A stretch of DNA of 64,000 nucleotides from Rhizobium sp. BK602 (GTDB lineage: Bacteria; Pseudomonadota; Alphaproteobacteria; Rhizobiales; Rhizobiaceae), in the NCBI RefSeq assembly GCF_014195095.1, contig NZ_JACIBC010000006.1, forward strand, positions 1 to 64,000, written 5' to 3'. Position numbers and translations under genes: made by a program. This document shows, one piece after another, positions 16,936 to 24,607 of the stretch. Numbering within the stretch: the first letter of the stretch is position 1; every line of letters starts with the position of its first letter. The notes under the pieces are model-generated. The model searched no databases, was not told where the DNA came from, and worked only from the letters and a program-made list of their open reading frames with translations.

Positions 16936-17472
16936 ATGGAACGCAAAGGACGGACATTCGACGTTTTGGGGCAGCTCGGTTCGCTGAGACGCTACGCCCG
17001 TTCGCTCGTCCGCAATGCGGATGATGCCGAGGATCTGGTGCATGATGCGCTGGTCAGGGCCTATGAGCGCAAGGCGTCCTTCCGGCGCGGCGCCAATCTG
17101 CGCACCTGGCTGCTATCCATCCTGCACAATGCCCATATCGACCGCCTGCGCCACAAGCGCTCGCTGGACCGGCGCCATGAAGAGGCGGCCGCCGAGTTCG
17201 AACCCGCGCTTCCGGCCTCGCAGGATCATGTGGTGCGCTTGAGCCAGGTTCGTGAAGCTTTCTTCAGCCTGCCGGAAGAGCAGCGCGAGGCGCTGCATCT
17301 GGTGGCGATCGAGGATCTTTCCTATCAGGAAGCGGCCGCCGCGCTTGGTATTCCTCTGGGCACGCTGATGTCGCGCATTGCGCGGGCCCGCGCCAGCCTC
17401 CGCAATTTCGAGGCGGCGCCCAAGATTTCGCATCTTCGGCTCATCGAAGGAGGCGGCAATGAAAACAATTGA
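16936..17472 (+). CDS. ECF sigma-70 family RNA polymerase sigma factor
   Basis: A 178-residue ECF sigma factor. Region 2 is RYARSLVRNADDAEDLVHDALVRAYERKASFRRGANLRTWLLSILHNAHID, and region 4 is FSLPEEQREALHLVAIEDLSYQEAAAALGIPLGTLMSRIARARASLR. The ATG at 16936 leaves little room for a ribosome site. The stop is overlapped by the anti-sigma gene (14 bp), the typical coupled arrangement. The signal sensed is unknown. Confidence 0.9.
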   Translation: MERKGRTFDVLGQLGSLRRYARSLVRNADDAEDLVHDALVRAYERKASFRRGANLRTWLLSILHNAHIDRLRHKRSLDRRHEEAAAEFEPALPASQDHVVRLSQVREAFFSLPEEQREALHLVAIEDLSYQEAAAALGIPLGTLMSRIARARASLRNFEAAPKISHLRLIEGGGNENN

Positions 17473-18229
17473 TCCGATCATCGATGGCGATCTGGATGCC
17501 TATGTCGATGGCGAACTGACGGTTGCCCGCCGCGTCGAGGTGGAATCCTATCTGTCGGAGCATCCGGAGATCGCCGCCAAGGTGATGGCCGACATGTGCA
17601 TCCGCGGCGAGCTGCGCATGGCGCTGGCCGGCGAGGGACTGGCGGCGAAGGCGGAAACGCGGGAAGCGGCCCGCCGGCTCGAGCGGGGGCTCGCCTATGG
17701 CCGCGTGCTGAGTTCCTTTCAAAGGGTCGCGGCCGTCGCCATGCTGATGGCGACCGGCTGGGTCGCGCATACGTCCTTCGGCGCCTTCACGGCGCGCGAG
17801 GTCAATGCTTCGGTCCCGGCGCCGGCCTTCATCGACGACGCGGTGCGCGCCTATCAGGCAACCACGGTGCGCGGAACGATGACCTCGCAGCCGCTGCAGG
17901 CGGGCTACAATCCGGAAGAGATCCGCGCCGCAACCGCGATCGTCCTGCCGGAACTGCCGGAAGGCTGGCGCGTCACCGATGCGCAGGTCTATCCGTCCGA
18001 ATTCGGTCCGAGCGTCGAAATGACAGTCGATGCCGGCGAGGGCGGGCATTTGTCGCTGTTTGCGGTCCGTCCGGGCAGTTTCGCCGTCCAGAAGGTCAGC
18101 CATGTCAAGCGCGACGACGTCCAGGCTGCCTATTGGCAGATCGGCGAGGTTGCCTATGCGCTGATCGGCAACGGCAAGGCGGCCCAACTTGATGGCGAGG
18201 CCGAAAAGCTCGCCCGTACTCTTTACTAG
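17459..18229 (+). CDS. Anti-sigma factor, membrane-anchored
   Basis: A 256-residue protein. The cytoplasmic N-terminus (PIIDGDLDAYVDGELTVARRVEVESYLSEHPE) is a zinc-finger-like anti-sigma domain, although no His-Cys-Cys zinc cluster is apparent. One membrane helix (RVAAVAMLMATGWVA, near residue 90) is followed by a periplasmic domain. A strong ribosome site, GAAGGAGG, sits inside the end of the sigma gene. It most likely holds the ECF sigma at the membrane until a periplasmic or redox signal arrives. Confidence 0.8.
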   Translation: MKTIDPIIDGDLDAYVDGELTVARRVEVESYLSEHPEIAAKVMADMCIRGELRMALAGEGLAAKAETREAARRLERGLAYGRVLSSFQRVAAVAMLMATGWVAHTSFGAFTAREVNASVPAPAFIDDAVRAYQATTVRGTMTSQPLQAGYNPEEIRAATAIVLPELPEGWRVTDAQVYPSEFGPSVEMTVDAGEGGHLSLFAVRPGSFAVQKVSHVKRDDVQAAYWQIGEVAYALIGNGKAAQLDGEAEKLARTLY

Positions 18230-18252
18230 TTCTGAATCACAGGAGAACGACC

Positions 18253-18969
18253 ATGAATCCGACCAATCCGCGATACGGCTACGGCGCCGACGCCGGCTCG
18301 CAGGCGCTCTTCGACGAAGGTCTGCGCAAGCACATGCTGCGCGTCTACAACTACATGGGCATCGGCCTGGTAGTGACCGGCATCGTCGCGATGATCGTCG
18401 GCACGACGCCGGCGCTGTATGTACCGATCTTCCAGTCGCCGCTGAAGTGGGTCGTCATGCTGGCGCCGCTCGCCTTCGTGCTGTTCTTCTCGTTCCGCAT
18501 CCAGTCGATGTCGGCAAGCGGCGCACAGACGATGTTCTGGGCCTTCTGCGCCGTCATGGGCCTGTCGCTTGCCTCGGTGTTCCTGGTCTTCACCGGCACC
18601 AGCATCACGCGGACCTTCTTCATCGCCGCGACCATGTTCGGCGCGACCAGCCTTTACGGCTATACGACCAAGCGTGACCTTGCCAATATCGGCTCGTTCC
18701 TGATGATGGGCCTGTTCGGCGTGATCATCGCCAGCGTCGTCAACATCTTCCTCGGTTCCAGCGCGCTGCAATTTGCCATCTCGATCATCGGCATCGTGGT
18801 CTTCGTCGGCCTGACTGCCTGGGATACGCAGAACATCAAGGAACAGTATGCCGAGAACCACGATCAGGAGACCTCGCAGAAGCTCGCCGTCTTCGGCGCC
18901 TTGTCGCTCTACCTGAACTTCGTCAACATCTTCCAGCTCCTCCTGAACTTCACGGGCGAGCGGGAGTAA
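18253..18969 (+). CDS. BAX inhibitor-1/YccA family membrane protein
   Basis: A 238-residue inner-membrane protein with about seven hydrophobic helices beginning at NYMGIGLVVTGIVAMIVG. The family's acidic C-terminal region is seen in GLTAWDTQNIKEQY and the closing LYLNFVNIFQLLLNFTGERE. Members are pH-sensitive cation-leak proteins or protease modulators. The gene follows the anti-sigma gene by 23 bp with AGGAGA at the ribosome site, so it may be part of that operon. Confidence 0.9.
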   Translation: MNPTNPRYGYGADAGSQALFDEGLRKHMLRVYNYMGIGLVVTGIVAMIVGTTPALYVPIFQSPLKWVVMLAPLAFVLFFSFRIQSMSASGAQTMFWAFCAVMGLSLASVFLVFTGTSITRTFFIAATMFGATSLYGYTTKRDLANIGSFLMMGLFGVIIASVVNIFLGSSALQFAISIIGIVVFVGLTAWDTQNIKEQYAENHDQETSQKLAVFGALSLYLNFVNIFQLLLNFTGERE

Positions 18970-18996
18970 CAGTCAACACGGCTTGGACATGATGCT

Positions 18997-19029
18997 ATCC
19001 CCCGAAAGTTACTCCACTCTTTCGGGGAT
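18997..19029 (+). terminator. Hairpin after the BI-1 gene
   Basis: Arms ATCCCCCGAAAG (18997-19008) and CTTTCGGGGAT (19019-19029) pair with one bulged C around a 10-nt loop. No long U-run follows. It is the first structure after the BI-1 stop and is probably a terminator or part of an interspersed repeat. Confidence 0.5.
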
Positions 19030-19276
19030 CATGCTCCGGGAATGCGTCCCCCTGGGGGTTTGTCGGGACGCATGAAGCGCCTGCGGTATCTGCGCCGATA
19101 CCGCGGGCGCAACCTTTTTGAGGATATGGGCCGCGCTCTCGCGGTCGTTGATCCTAGAACGGAAACGGCCGGCAAGGTGCGCCGTAATATCGATCATCCT
19201 TCGCAGCGATCGTCTCCCTCCGCAGGCAGGGTGATCGCACATAAGGAACGGCTCATGGTCGATGGCTTGGTTCCTT
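19030..19276. other. Intergenic region without a gene
   Basis: No supported gene is seen. Short open frames here have no ribosome site or protein-like composition. CGGTATCtgcgccGATACCG near 19083-19102 could form a hairpin. Confidence 0.5.
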
Positions 19277-19448
19277 CTTCTCCCCTCGGGGAGAAGATGC
19301 CCGCCCTTCGACAAGCTCAGGAGGGCAGATGAGGGGGTGGCGCGGCATCGGGACATTTGCCTTTCGCTCGCGCTCAAGCCATTCGAAGCTTTGCTTCGAT
19401 CCCCCTCATCCGATCCTTCGGGCCACCTTCTCCCCGCTGGGGAGAAGG
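19277..19448. repeat. RIME-like palindromic intergenic repeat, copy 1
   Basis: Two short hairpins face each other: CTTCTCCCC/GGGGAGAAG (19277-19285, 19288-19296) and CCTTCTCCCC/GGGGAGAAGG (19426-19435, 19439-19448). GATGAGGGGG and CCCCCTCATC lie inside as a longer inverted pair. The same module recurs at 30652-30807. Confidence 0.7.
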
Positions 19449-19510
19449 GTTTTCGGTGCTGATCCAGCTCATATGCGATTGCCCTGCTCCGTTGGAGAGG
19501 CGATCAAATA

Positions 19511-20659
19511 TTACCACTCGGCGACGCTGCCATCCTCATGGCGCCAGACCGGGTTGCGCCAGCGATGGCCTTCCTTGGCGCGCTCGATGACATAGGCTTC
19601 GTCCACTTCGATGCCGAGGCCGGGCCCTTGCGGGATCGAGACGAAGCCGTCGGCATAGTGGAAGACCTCCTTGTTGGAGATGTAGTCGAGGATGTCGTTG
19701 CCCTTGTTGTAGTGGATGCCGAGGCTCTGTTCCTGGATGAAGGCGTTGTAGCTGACGGCATCAACCTGCAGGCAGGCGGCGAGCGCGATCGGTCCGAGCG
19801 GGCAATGCGGGGCCAGCGCCACGTCATAGGCTTCGGCCATGGCCGCGATCTTGCGGCATTCGGTGATGCCGCCGGCATGGCTGAGGTCGGGCTGGAGAAT
19901 GTCGACATAGCCGTCCGACAGCACCGACTTGAAGTCCCAGCGCGAATAGAGGCGTTCACCCAAGGCAATCGGCGTCGAGCAATGGTTGGCGATTTCCTTC
20001 AGCGCCTCGCGGTTTTCGGAGAGTACCGGCTCCTCGATGAACAGCAGCTTGTAGGGCTCCAGTTCCTTGGCGAGAACCTTGGCCATCGGGCGGTGGACGC
20101 GGCCGTGGAAATCGACGCCGATGCCGACATAGGGGCCGATTGCCTCGCGGATGGTGGCGATGGTCTCGACCGCCTTTTCCACCTTGTCATAGGTGTCGAC
20201 GATCTGCATTTCCTCGCAGCCATTGAGCTTGATCGCCTTGAAGCCGCGGGCGACGACGTCCTTGGCATTGTTGGCGACGTCGGAGGGGCGATCGCCGCCG
20301 ATCCAGGAATAGACCTTGATCTTATCGCGCACCTGGCCGCCGAGCAGCGAATGGATCGACTGGCCGAGCGCCTTGCCCTTGATGTCCCACAGCGCCTGGT
20401 CGATGCCGGCGATAGCGCTCATGTGGACGGCGCCGCCGCGATAGAAGCCGGCGCGGTACATCACATTCCAGTGGTCTTCGATCAGGAAGGGGTCCTTGCC
20501 GATCAGATAGTCTTCCAGCTCATGCACGGCTGCCTGCACGGTGAGCGCGCGGCCCTCGACCACGGGTTCACCCCAGCCGGTGATGCCCTCGTCGGTTTCG
20601 ATCTTCAGGAACATCCAGCGCGGCGGCACGATATAGGTCGTCAGTTTGGTGATTTTCAT
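19511..20659 (-). CDS. dgoD: D-galactonate dehydratase
   Basis: A 382-residue enolase-superfamily enzyme that dehydrates D-galactonate to 2-keto-3-deoxygalactonate, using Mg2+. It follows Escherichia coli DgoD closely from end to end. PPRWMFLKIETDEG opens it, VMYRAGFYRGG and MSAIAGIDQALWDIKGKALG follow, GVDFHGRV and FIEEPVLSEN carry metal ligands, and LQPDLSHAGGITE and LAPHCPLGPIALAACL lead to the end RNPVWRHEDGSVAEW. The substrate call is therefore strong. Its regulator lies immediately upstream on the same strand. No kinase, aldolase or transporter of the pathway is in the window. Confidence 0.93.
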   Translation of the reverse strand: MKITKLTTYIVPPRWMFLKIETDEGITGWGEPVVEGRALTVQAAVHELEDYLIGKDPFLIEDHWNVMYRAGFYRGGAVHMSAIAGIDQALWDIKGKALGQSIHSLLGGQVRDKIKVYSWIGGDRPSDVANNAKDVVARGFKAIKLNGCEEMQIVDTYDKVEKAVETIATIREAIGPYVGIGVDFHGRVHRPMAKVLAKELEPYKLLFIEEPVLSENREALKEIANHCSTPIALGERLYSRWDFKSVLSDGYVDILQPDLSHAGGITECRKIAAMAEAYDVALAPHCPLGPIALAACLQVDAVSYNAFIQEQSLGIHYNKGNDILDYISNKEVFHYADGFVSIPQGPGLGIEVDEAYVIERAKEGHRWRNPVWRHEDGSVAEW

Positions 20660-20719
20660 GGGAATGCTTCCGTTTCGGCTTTGGTCACATCAGCGGCGGC
20701 AGGCCGCGGATTTCGGGGT

Positions 20720-21484
20720 TCAGGTTCGATGTTTTTCCTTTCGCCCGCCCGCCGTTTCCGCGGCGAGGTCGCGGGCGGCGAGATCGAGCAGGCGGTGGGC
20801 GCAGTCGCGGGCGGCGGCGCGGTTGCGCAGGCGCAGTGCCTCCACCAGTTGGCCATGCACCGCAATCGCCTCGTCACGGCTGTCGGCGGCGACGTTCGAG
20901 GCGTGCAGGGCATATTTGAGGCCGGCATGGATGGCACTCGACAGGCGGCGGAACACCTGGTTGTGGCTGGCGCTCAACAGCAACGTATGAAACAGCACGT
21001 CAGCCTCGGTGAAGCCTTCCGGATCGTCGGCGCTGTCGCGCATCTGCCGCCAGGCCTGGTCGAGATCGGCGATTTCCTGCGCGGTGGCGCGCTCGGCGGC
21101 ATATTCGGCCGCCACCGGCTCGATGGTGCGCCGTGCCTCGAGGATGCTGCCGAGAATATCGAATTCGGCGATATAGGGACCCATCCATTCGAGCACGTCC
21201 TGATCGAGGATGTTCCAGTCGTCCTTGTCGCAGACGGTAGTGCCGATGCGGGGCTTGCCGCGCACCAGGCCCTTCGATTCCAGGATCTTCAGGGATTCGC
21301 GGATGACGGTGCGGCTGACGCCATAGATTTCGCAGAGGTCGTTTTCGCGCGGCAGGGCCGAGCCGGCGGGATAGCGCTCGGAGCAGATGTCTTGGGCGAT
21401 CGATGCGGTCACGTTTCGGCGCACGCGCGGGCGGCGTTCGGGCTGACCGGTCGAGCCGTGCTCCTGTCGTTCAAGCGCTTCCAA
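20720..21484 (-). CDS. GntR family (FadR/FCD type) regulator, probably of galactonate use
   Basis: A 254-residue regulator. The winged helix is YPAGSALPRENDLCEIYGVSRTVIRESLKILESKGLVRGKPRIGTTV. The FCD effector domain carries ILEARRTIEPVAAEYAAERA and the metal-binding DVLFHTLLLSASHN. The best start is TTG at 21484 with a GGGAAGAG ribosome site; no ATG precedes the HTH. It lies 60 bp upstream of dgoD on the same strand, and a strong palindrome lies before it. By analogy with DgoR it probably represses until D-galactonate binds. Confidence 0.85.
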   Translation of the reverse strand: MEALERQEHGSTGQPERRPRVRRNVTASIAQDICSERYPAGSALPRENDLCEIYGVSRTVIRESLKILESKGLVRGKPRIGTTVCDKDDWNILDQDVLEWMGPYIAEFDILGSILEARRTIEPVAAEYAAERATAQEIADLDQAWRQMRDSADDPEGFTEADVLFHTLLLSASHNQVFRRLSSAIHAGLKYALHASNVAADSRDEAIAVHGQLVEALRLRNRAAARDCAHRLLDLAARDLAAETAGGRKEKHRT

Positions 21485-21582
21485 TGGGTTTCTCTTCCCG
21501 CTCTATCCGGCATGTCTTTTCGGAGCATGCGCAGGCCTTCGTGCGGCTGGCCGCAGTTTCAAGCTCAAAAGGATATTACTAC

Positions 21583-21619
21583 AATCATCATACAATGGCA
21601 ATTCCTTGGTATGATGATT
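21583..21619. promoter_or_regulatory. GntR (DgoR-like) operator
   Basis: Perfect 11-bp arms AATCATCATAC (21583-21593) and GTATGATGATT (21609-21619) are symmetric about 21601, with four more matching pairs inside. It sits about 100 bp before the GntR start and is the only large palindrome in the 21485-21839 gap. That gap holds no gene, only a small hairpin GCTTGC/GCAAGC at 21777-21793. Confidence 0.65.
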
Positions 21620-21839
21620 TGCCGTTGCGTGAATGTTGTGAGGGGCGCTGCCGTGGTGATCGCGGAATTTCGCCTCTTTTCCCGGATCGGCGGTAGCCAC
21701 TGTAACGGCCTTGTCGCCTTCGTCGGGTAAAGCGCTATATTGCCGCTCGAGGCCGCCCGGCGGCGCCTCAAGCGATGCTTGCGGGAGGCAAGCCTTTTCC
21801 CGTGCCCAATCAACCCCAATTAACAATGAGGAGGACGAC

Positions 21840-22271
21840 ATGCAGATCAATCGCACAGGTTCGGCCCAATGGTCCGGCGGTCTGAAGGATGGCAAGGGCC
21901 AGATCTCGACCCAGAGCGGCGCGCTCAACCATTATCCTTACGGCTTCGCCAGCCGCTTCGAAGGCGTTGCGGGCACCAATCCAGAGGAATTGATCGGCGC
22001 GGCCCATGCCGGCTGCTTCACCATGGCGTTGTCGCTGATCCTGAATGAGGCCGGCTTCACCGCCGAGAGCATGGAGACGACGGCCAAGGTGACGCTCGAA
22101 AGCGTCGAAGGCGGCTTCGCCATCAGCGCGATCCACCTGACGTTGACGGGCAAGGTTCCCGGCGCCGACGCAGCCAAGTTCACCGAGCTTGCCAACAAGG
22201 CCAAGGCCGGCTGCCCGGTCTCCAAGGCGCTGGCCTCGGTGCCGATTTCGCTGGACGTTCGTCTGGCTTAG
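21840..22271 (+). CDS. OsmC family peroxiredoxin-like protein
   Basis: A 143-residue cytoplasmic protein of the OsmC branch, which reduces organic hydroperoxides with two Cys. The first Cys is in ELIGAAHAGCFTMALSL (near residue 58) and the second in KAKAGCPVSKAL (near 124), both conserved in the family. The ATG at 21840 follows a strong GAGGAGGAC ribosome site; the longer open frame upstream was not used. It is monocistronic, with a long GC hairpin after it. Confidence 0.9.
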   Translation: MQINRTGSAQWSGGLKDGKGQISTQSGALNHYPYGFASRFEGVAGTNPEELIGAAHAGCFTMALSLILNEAGFTAESMETTAKVTLESVEGGFAISAIHLTLTGKVPGADAAKFTELANKAKAGCPVSKALASVPISLDVRLA

Positions 22272-22303
22272 ATCGATCCAGGCCATTGATCGCGCCAGGT
22301 GCG

Positions 22304-22335
22304 CTCAGCGCCTCCCTGATACCGGAGGCGCTGAG
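22304..22335. terminator. Hairpin between convergent genes
   Basis: Perfect 12-bp stem CTCAGCGCCTCC (22304-22315) / GGAGGCGCTGAG (22324-22335) with an 8-nt loop, placed between the convergent OsmC gene and the membrane protein gene. A T-run is missing, so termination strength is uncertain. Confidence 0.55.
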
Positions 22336-22369
22336 GCCGGGATGTCGTGGCGAGGGATGCTTTGCCGCC

Positions 22370-22912
22370 TCAGGAGCCGGCGATTTCCGGTTCGAGGCGT
22401 CGCTTGACGATCAGGGCGAGCGGCACCGTATAGAAAAAGTGCGACATGAAGCCGCCGATGACGACCAGCGGATCGAAATAGTTCGGATGATCCGTGGTGG
22501 CGACCATGATGGCCGCATGCATGACGACCCAGATCAGGACGGCATAGAAAAGCGCCACGAAGGTCGCCTCATAGCCTCGGCGCCGGAAATAGGGCCAGAG
22601 GTAGGCGAAGGCGATGCCCCAGACGAAGACGAAGAAGAAATGGATTGCCGTGCCGAGAAAATAGGCCGTCAATCCCAGGGATTCCTGAACGCCCTTGCCG
22701 AAAACGAGGCCGGTCGCGTTGCGGGGGATGCCGGCAAGCGGCATCAGATGCTGAATGCCGACCCAGACGATCGCTTCGTATATCCAGATCAGGACGCCGC
22801 CGGCAATTCCTCCGATCAGGCCTGCTTTTATGATCGAGGCGATGGCCGGTCCATCGGCGCGGCTCGTTCCCAGGCCCGCATTCCGGCTGATATTGCTGTA
22901 ATTGGTGCTCAT
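22370..22912 (-). CDS. Conserved membrane protein, YagU/DUF1440-like
   Basis: A 180-residue protein with four hydrophobic helices: AGLIGGIAGGVLIWIYEAIVWV, AYFLGTAIHFFFVFVWGIAFAYLW, ATFVALFYAVLIWVVMHAAIMV and VIGGFMSHFFYTVPLALIV. The order and loop lengths recall YagU, an inner-membrane protein linked to acid resistance, but this match is by topology only. The ATG at 22912 has GGGAGG upstream; the longer frame to 23203 reads through low-complexity leader sequence. It is divergent from another small membrane protein gene. Confidence 0.65.
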   Translation of the reverse strand: MSTNYSNISRNAGLGTSRADGPAIASIIKAGLIGGIAGGVLIWIYEAIVWVGIQHLMPLAGIPRNATGLVFGKGVQESLGLTAYFLGTAIHFFFVFVWGIAFAYLWPYFRRRGYEATFVALFYAVLIWVVMHAAIMVATTDHPNYFDPLVVIGGFMSHFFYTVPLALIVKRRLEPEIAGS

Positions 22913-23321
22913 GCGCGATGTTCCTCCCTGTTCGTCCGCCTCGATTTCCGGCGCGGCCGCGCGATTGCGGGCGCAGGTATGCTCCTCCTCGGGAAGGCTC
23001 GGAAAGGCAAATAGGTGCGTCGAAAAACCTGACGAAGGCCGATGATGGGCCGCAGGCTGATCATCAGTCCTGTCACGGACTGCGCTCTCGACATTCGTCT
23101 CGCGATTCCGGCCATTCTCGCTTGAATGAGTAGGGAGGCTGCCATCCGGGCGCCAATTCAAATGGCTGGCGACCTCATAAGAATTGGCTATAATGCAGGC
23201 CATAAAGAGGGGCTGCGGGATCGCGCAAAGGGCCGGGTTTGCGCGCGAATTTTCAATCCCTCAAGGTGGCGCCGAACGGGGCTCGCCGCGAAACATGTCC
23301 TGCCAGAGGGAGATTGTTCGC
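22913..23321. other. Divergent intergenic region
   Basis: No supported gene is seen in these 409 bases. A TATAAT (23189-23194) preceded by AATTGG could be a -10 element for the gene at 23322, but a good -35 is not obvious. Confidence 0.4.
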
Positions 23322-23801
23322 ATGTCCACACTGACCTTGATTCACGTCATCATCAGCCTGATTGCAATCCTTGCCGGTATCGTCGTCATACATGGATTGA
23401 TTACCGTTCGCCGTCATGCGCGCTCGACGCTCGTCTACATGGTCACGATCCTGCTGACGAGCCTGACCGGATTTCTCTTTCCCTTCAACGGCGTGACGCC
23501 GGGTATCGTGTTCGGGATCGTCACCGTCCTGGTGTTCATTCCGACCGCGATTGCGCGCTATGGATTGCGGATGGCCGGCGTCTGGCGGCTCGTCTTCATC
23601 GCCGGCAGCCTGTTCATGCTCTACCTGAATTGCGTCGTGCTGGTCGTGCAGTCCTTTCAGAAGATCCCGGCTCTCAATGCGATCGCGCCGCTCGGCAACG
23701 AGCCGTCGCTTCTGGCGGTTCAGGTCGTTCTGCTCGTCGCATTCCTGATCGTCGGCTTGCTGAGCCTGCGCCGCTTCCGCCCGAACATCCTCGGCGCCTG
23801 A
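23322..23801 (+). CDS. Small integral membrane protein, unknown function
   Basis: A 159-residue protein, nearly all hydrophobic. Helices are IHVIISLIAILAGIVVIHGLI, VTILLTSLTGFLFPF, IVFGIVTVLVFIPTAIA, LVFIAGSLFMLYLNCVVLVV and LAVQVVLLVAFLIVGLLSL, giving four or five spans. A good ribosome site (GAGGGAG, 8 nt before the ATG) fixes the start. Positive residues follow the first helix (VRRHARS), suggesting that loop is cytoplasmic. No family is recognised. Confidence 0.7.
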   Translation: MSTLTLIHVIISLIAILAGIVVIHGLITVRRHARSTLVYMVTILLTSLTGFLFPFNGVTPGIVFGIVTVLVFIPTAIARYGLRMAGVWRLVFIAGSLFMLYLNCVVLVVQSFQKIPALNAIAPLGNEPSLLAVQVVLLVAFLIVGLLSLRRFRPNILGA

Positions 23802-23881
23802 CTGTTGACCGCCGTCGGCGAGCGATCGCTATCCACGGTTTCCGATTGCTTCAGATTGGGACAATTTCTTGACAGAGGACC

Positions 23882-23935
23882 GCTTTCGGTTTACGAGTGA
23901 CGAAAATTGAAAATCGTCACTCGTAAACCGAAAGC
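23882..23935. promoter_or_regulatory. 22-bp perfect inverted repeat upstream of TetR gene
   Basis: Positions 23882-23903 and 23914-23935 are exact reverse complements with a 10-nt A-rich loop. Each arm carries TTTACGAGTGACGA or its complement. The right arm ends 5 nt before the ATG at 23941, so it covers the ribosome-binding region. It is likely the operator for the TetR protein and the efflux operon, and the mRNA could also fold into a hairpin hiding the start. Confidence 0.75.
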
Positions 23936-23940
23936 AAGCC

Positions 23941-24549
23941 ATGCTCGCTCTTTCCGACGTCAGCGTCGATCCGGCGCGTCAGGAAAACATCACGAAAATC
24001 CTCGATTCGGCTGAAAAGCTGTTTCGCCACTACGGCTACAGCAAGACGACGGTGGCCGATATTGCCCGCGATCTCGGCATGTCGACGGCGAATATCTATC
24101 GTTTCTTCGCGTCGAAAACCGAGATTCGTCAGGCGGTTTGCGGCCGGATGCTCGAGGCCAGCTATCAGATGGCGCTCGAGATTTCCCGTCGCCCGATCAG
24201 TGCTTCCGAGCGGCTGCGTATCTATCTCCATGCCCAGTATCAGCGGACGACCGAAACCATGCTCGTTCAGCAGACGGTGCATGAGATGGTCGTCGTCGCC
24301 ATCCAGGATGACTGGCATGTCATAGAGAAATTTATCGATCGCATTCACGATTTGATTGCCGAGATTATCGCTGAGGGCATCGCTGCCGGAGAATTTCTGG
24401 AGCAAGATCCCTATGTTGCCTCGAAATGCTTCGGCGCGGCGACGCTCAACCTCTGTCATCCGCAGATGGTGGCGCAGTGTCTTGCCAAGCCGAACCGTGC
24501 CGAGCCAGAGGATCTGATCGAATTCGTCATCAGGGCGCTGAAGAAATAG
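23941..24549 (+). CDS. TetR family regulator of the RND efflux operon
   Basis: A 202-residue repressor. The HTH (ILDSAEKLFRHYGYSKTTVADIARDLGMSTANIYRFFASKTEI) is canonical, and a helical sensor domain follows. It is the first gene of a cluster with the adaptor (58 bp later) and the RND pump, so it most likely represses the pump. A 22-bp inverted repeat lies directly before its start codon and no separate Shine-Dalgarno is visible, so translation may depend on that structure. Confidence 0.88.
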   Translation: MLALSDVSVDPARQENITKILDSAEKLFRHYGYSKTTVADIARDLGMSTANIYRFFASKTEIRQAVCGRMLEASYQMALEISRRPISASERLRIYLHAQYQRTTETMLVQQTVHEMVVVAIQDDWHVIEKFIDRIHDLIAEIIAEGIAAGEFLEQDPYVASKCFGAATLNLCHPQMVAQCLAKPNRAEPEDLIEFVIRALKK

Positions 24550-24607
24550 CAGTCCGCGCGTCGAATGACCGGCGCGCAGTGCATCCGTTTTGACCGAGGA
24601 GAGCGAC

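Noticed and set aside
19538..21730. 730-residue plus-strand open frame
   Set aside because: Antisense to dgoD and its GntR regulator, both clearly real.
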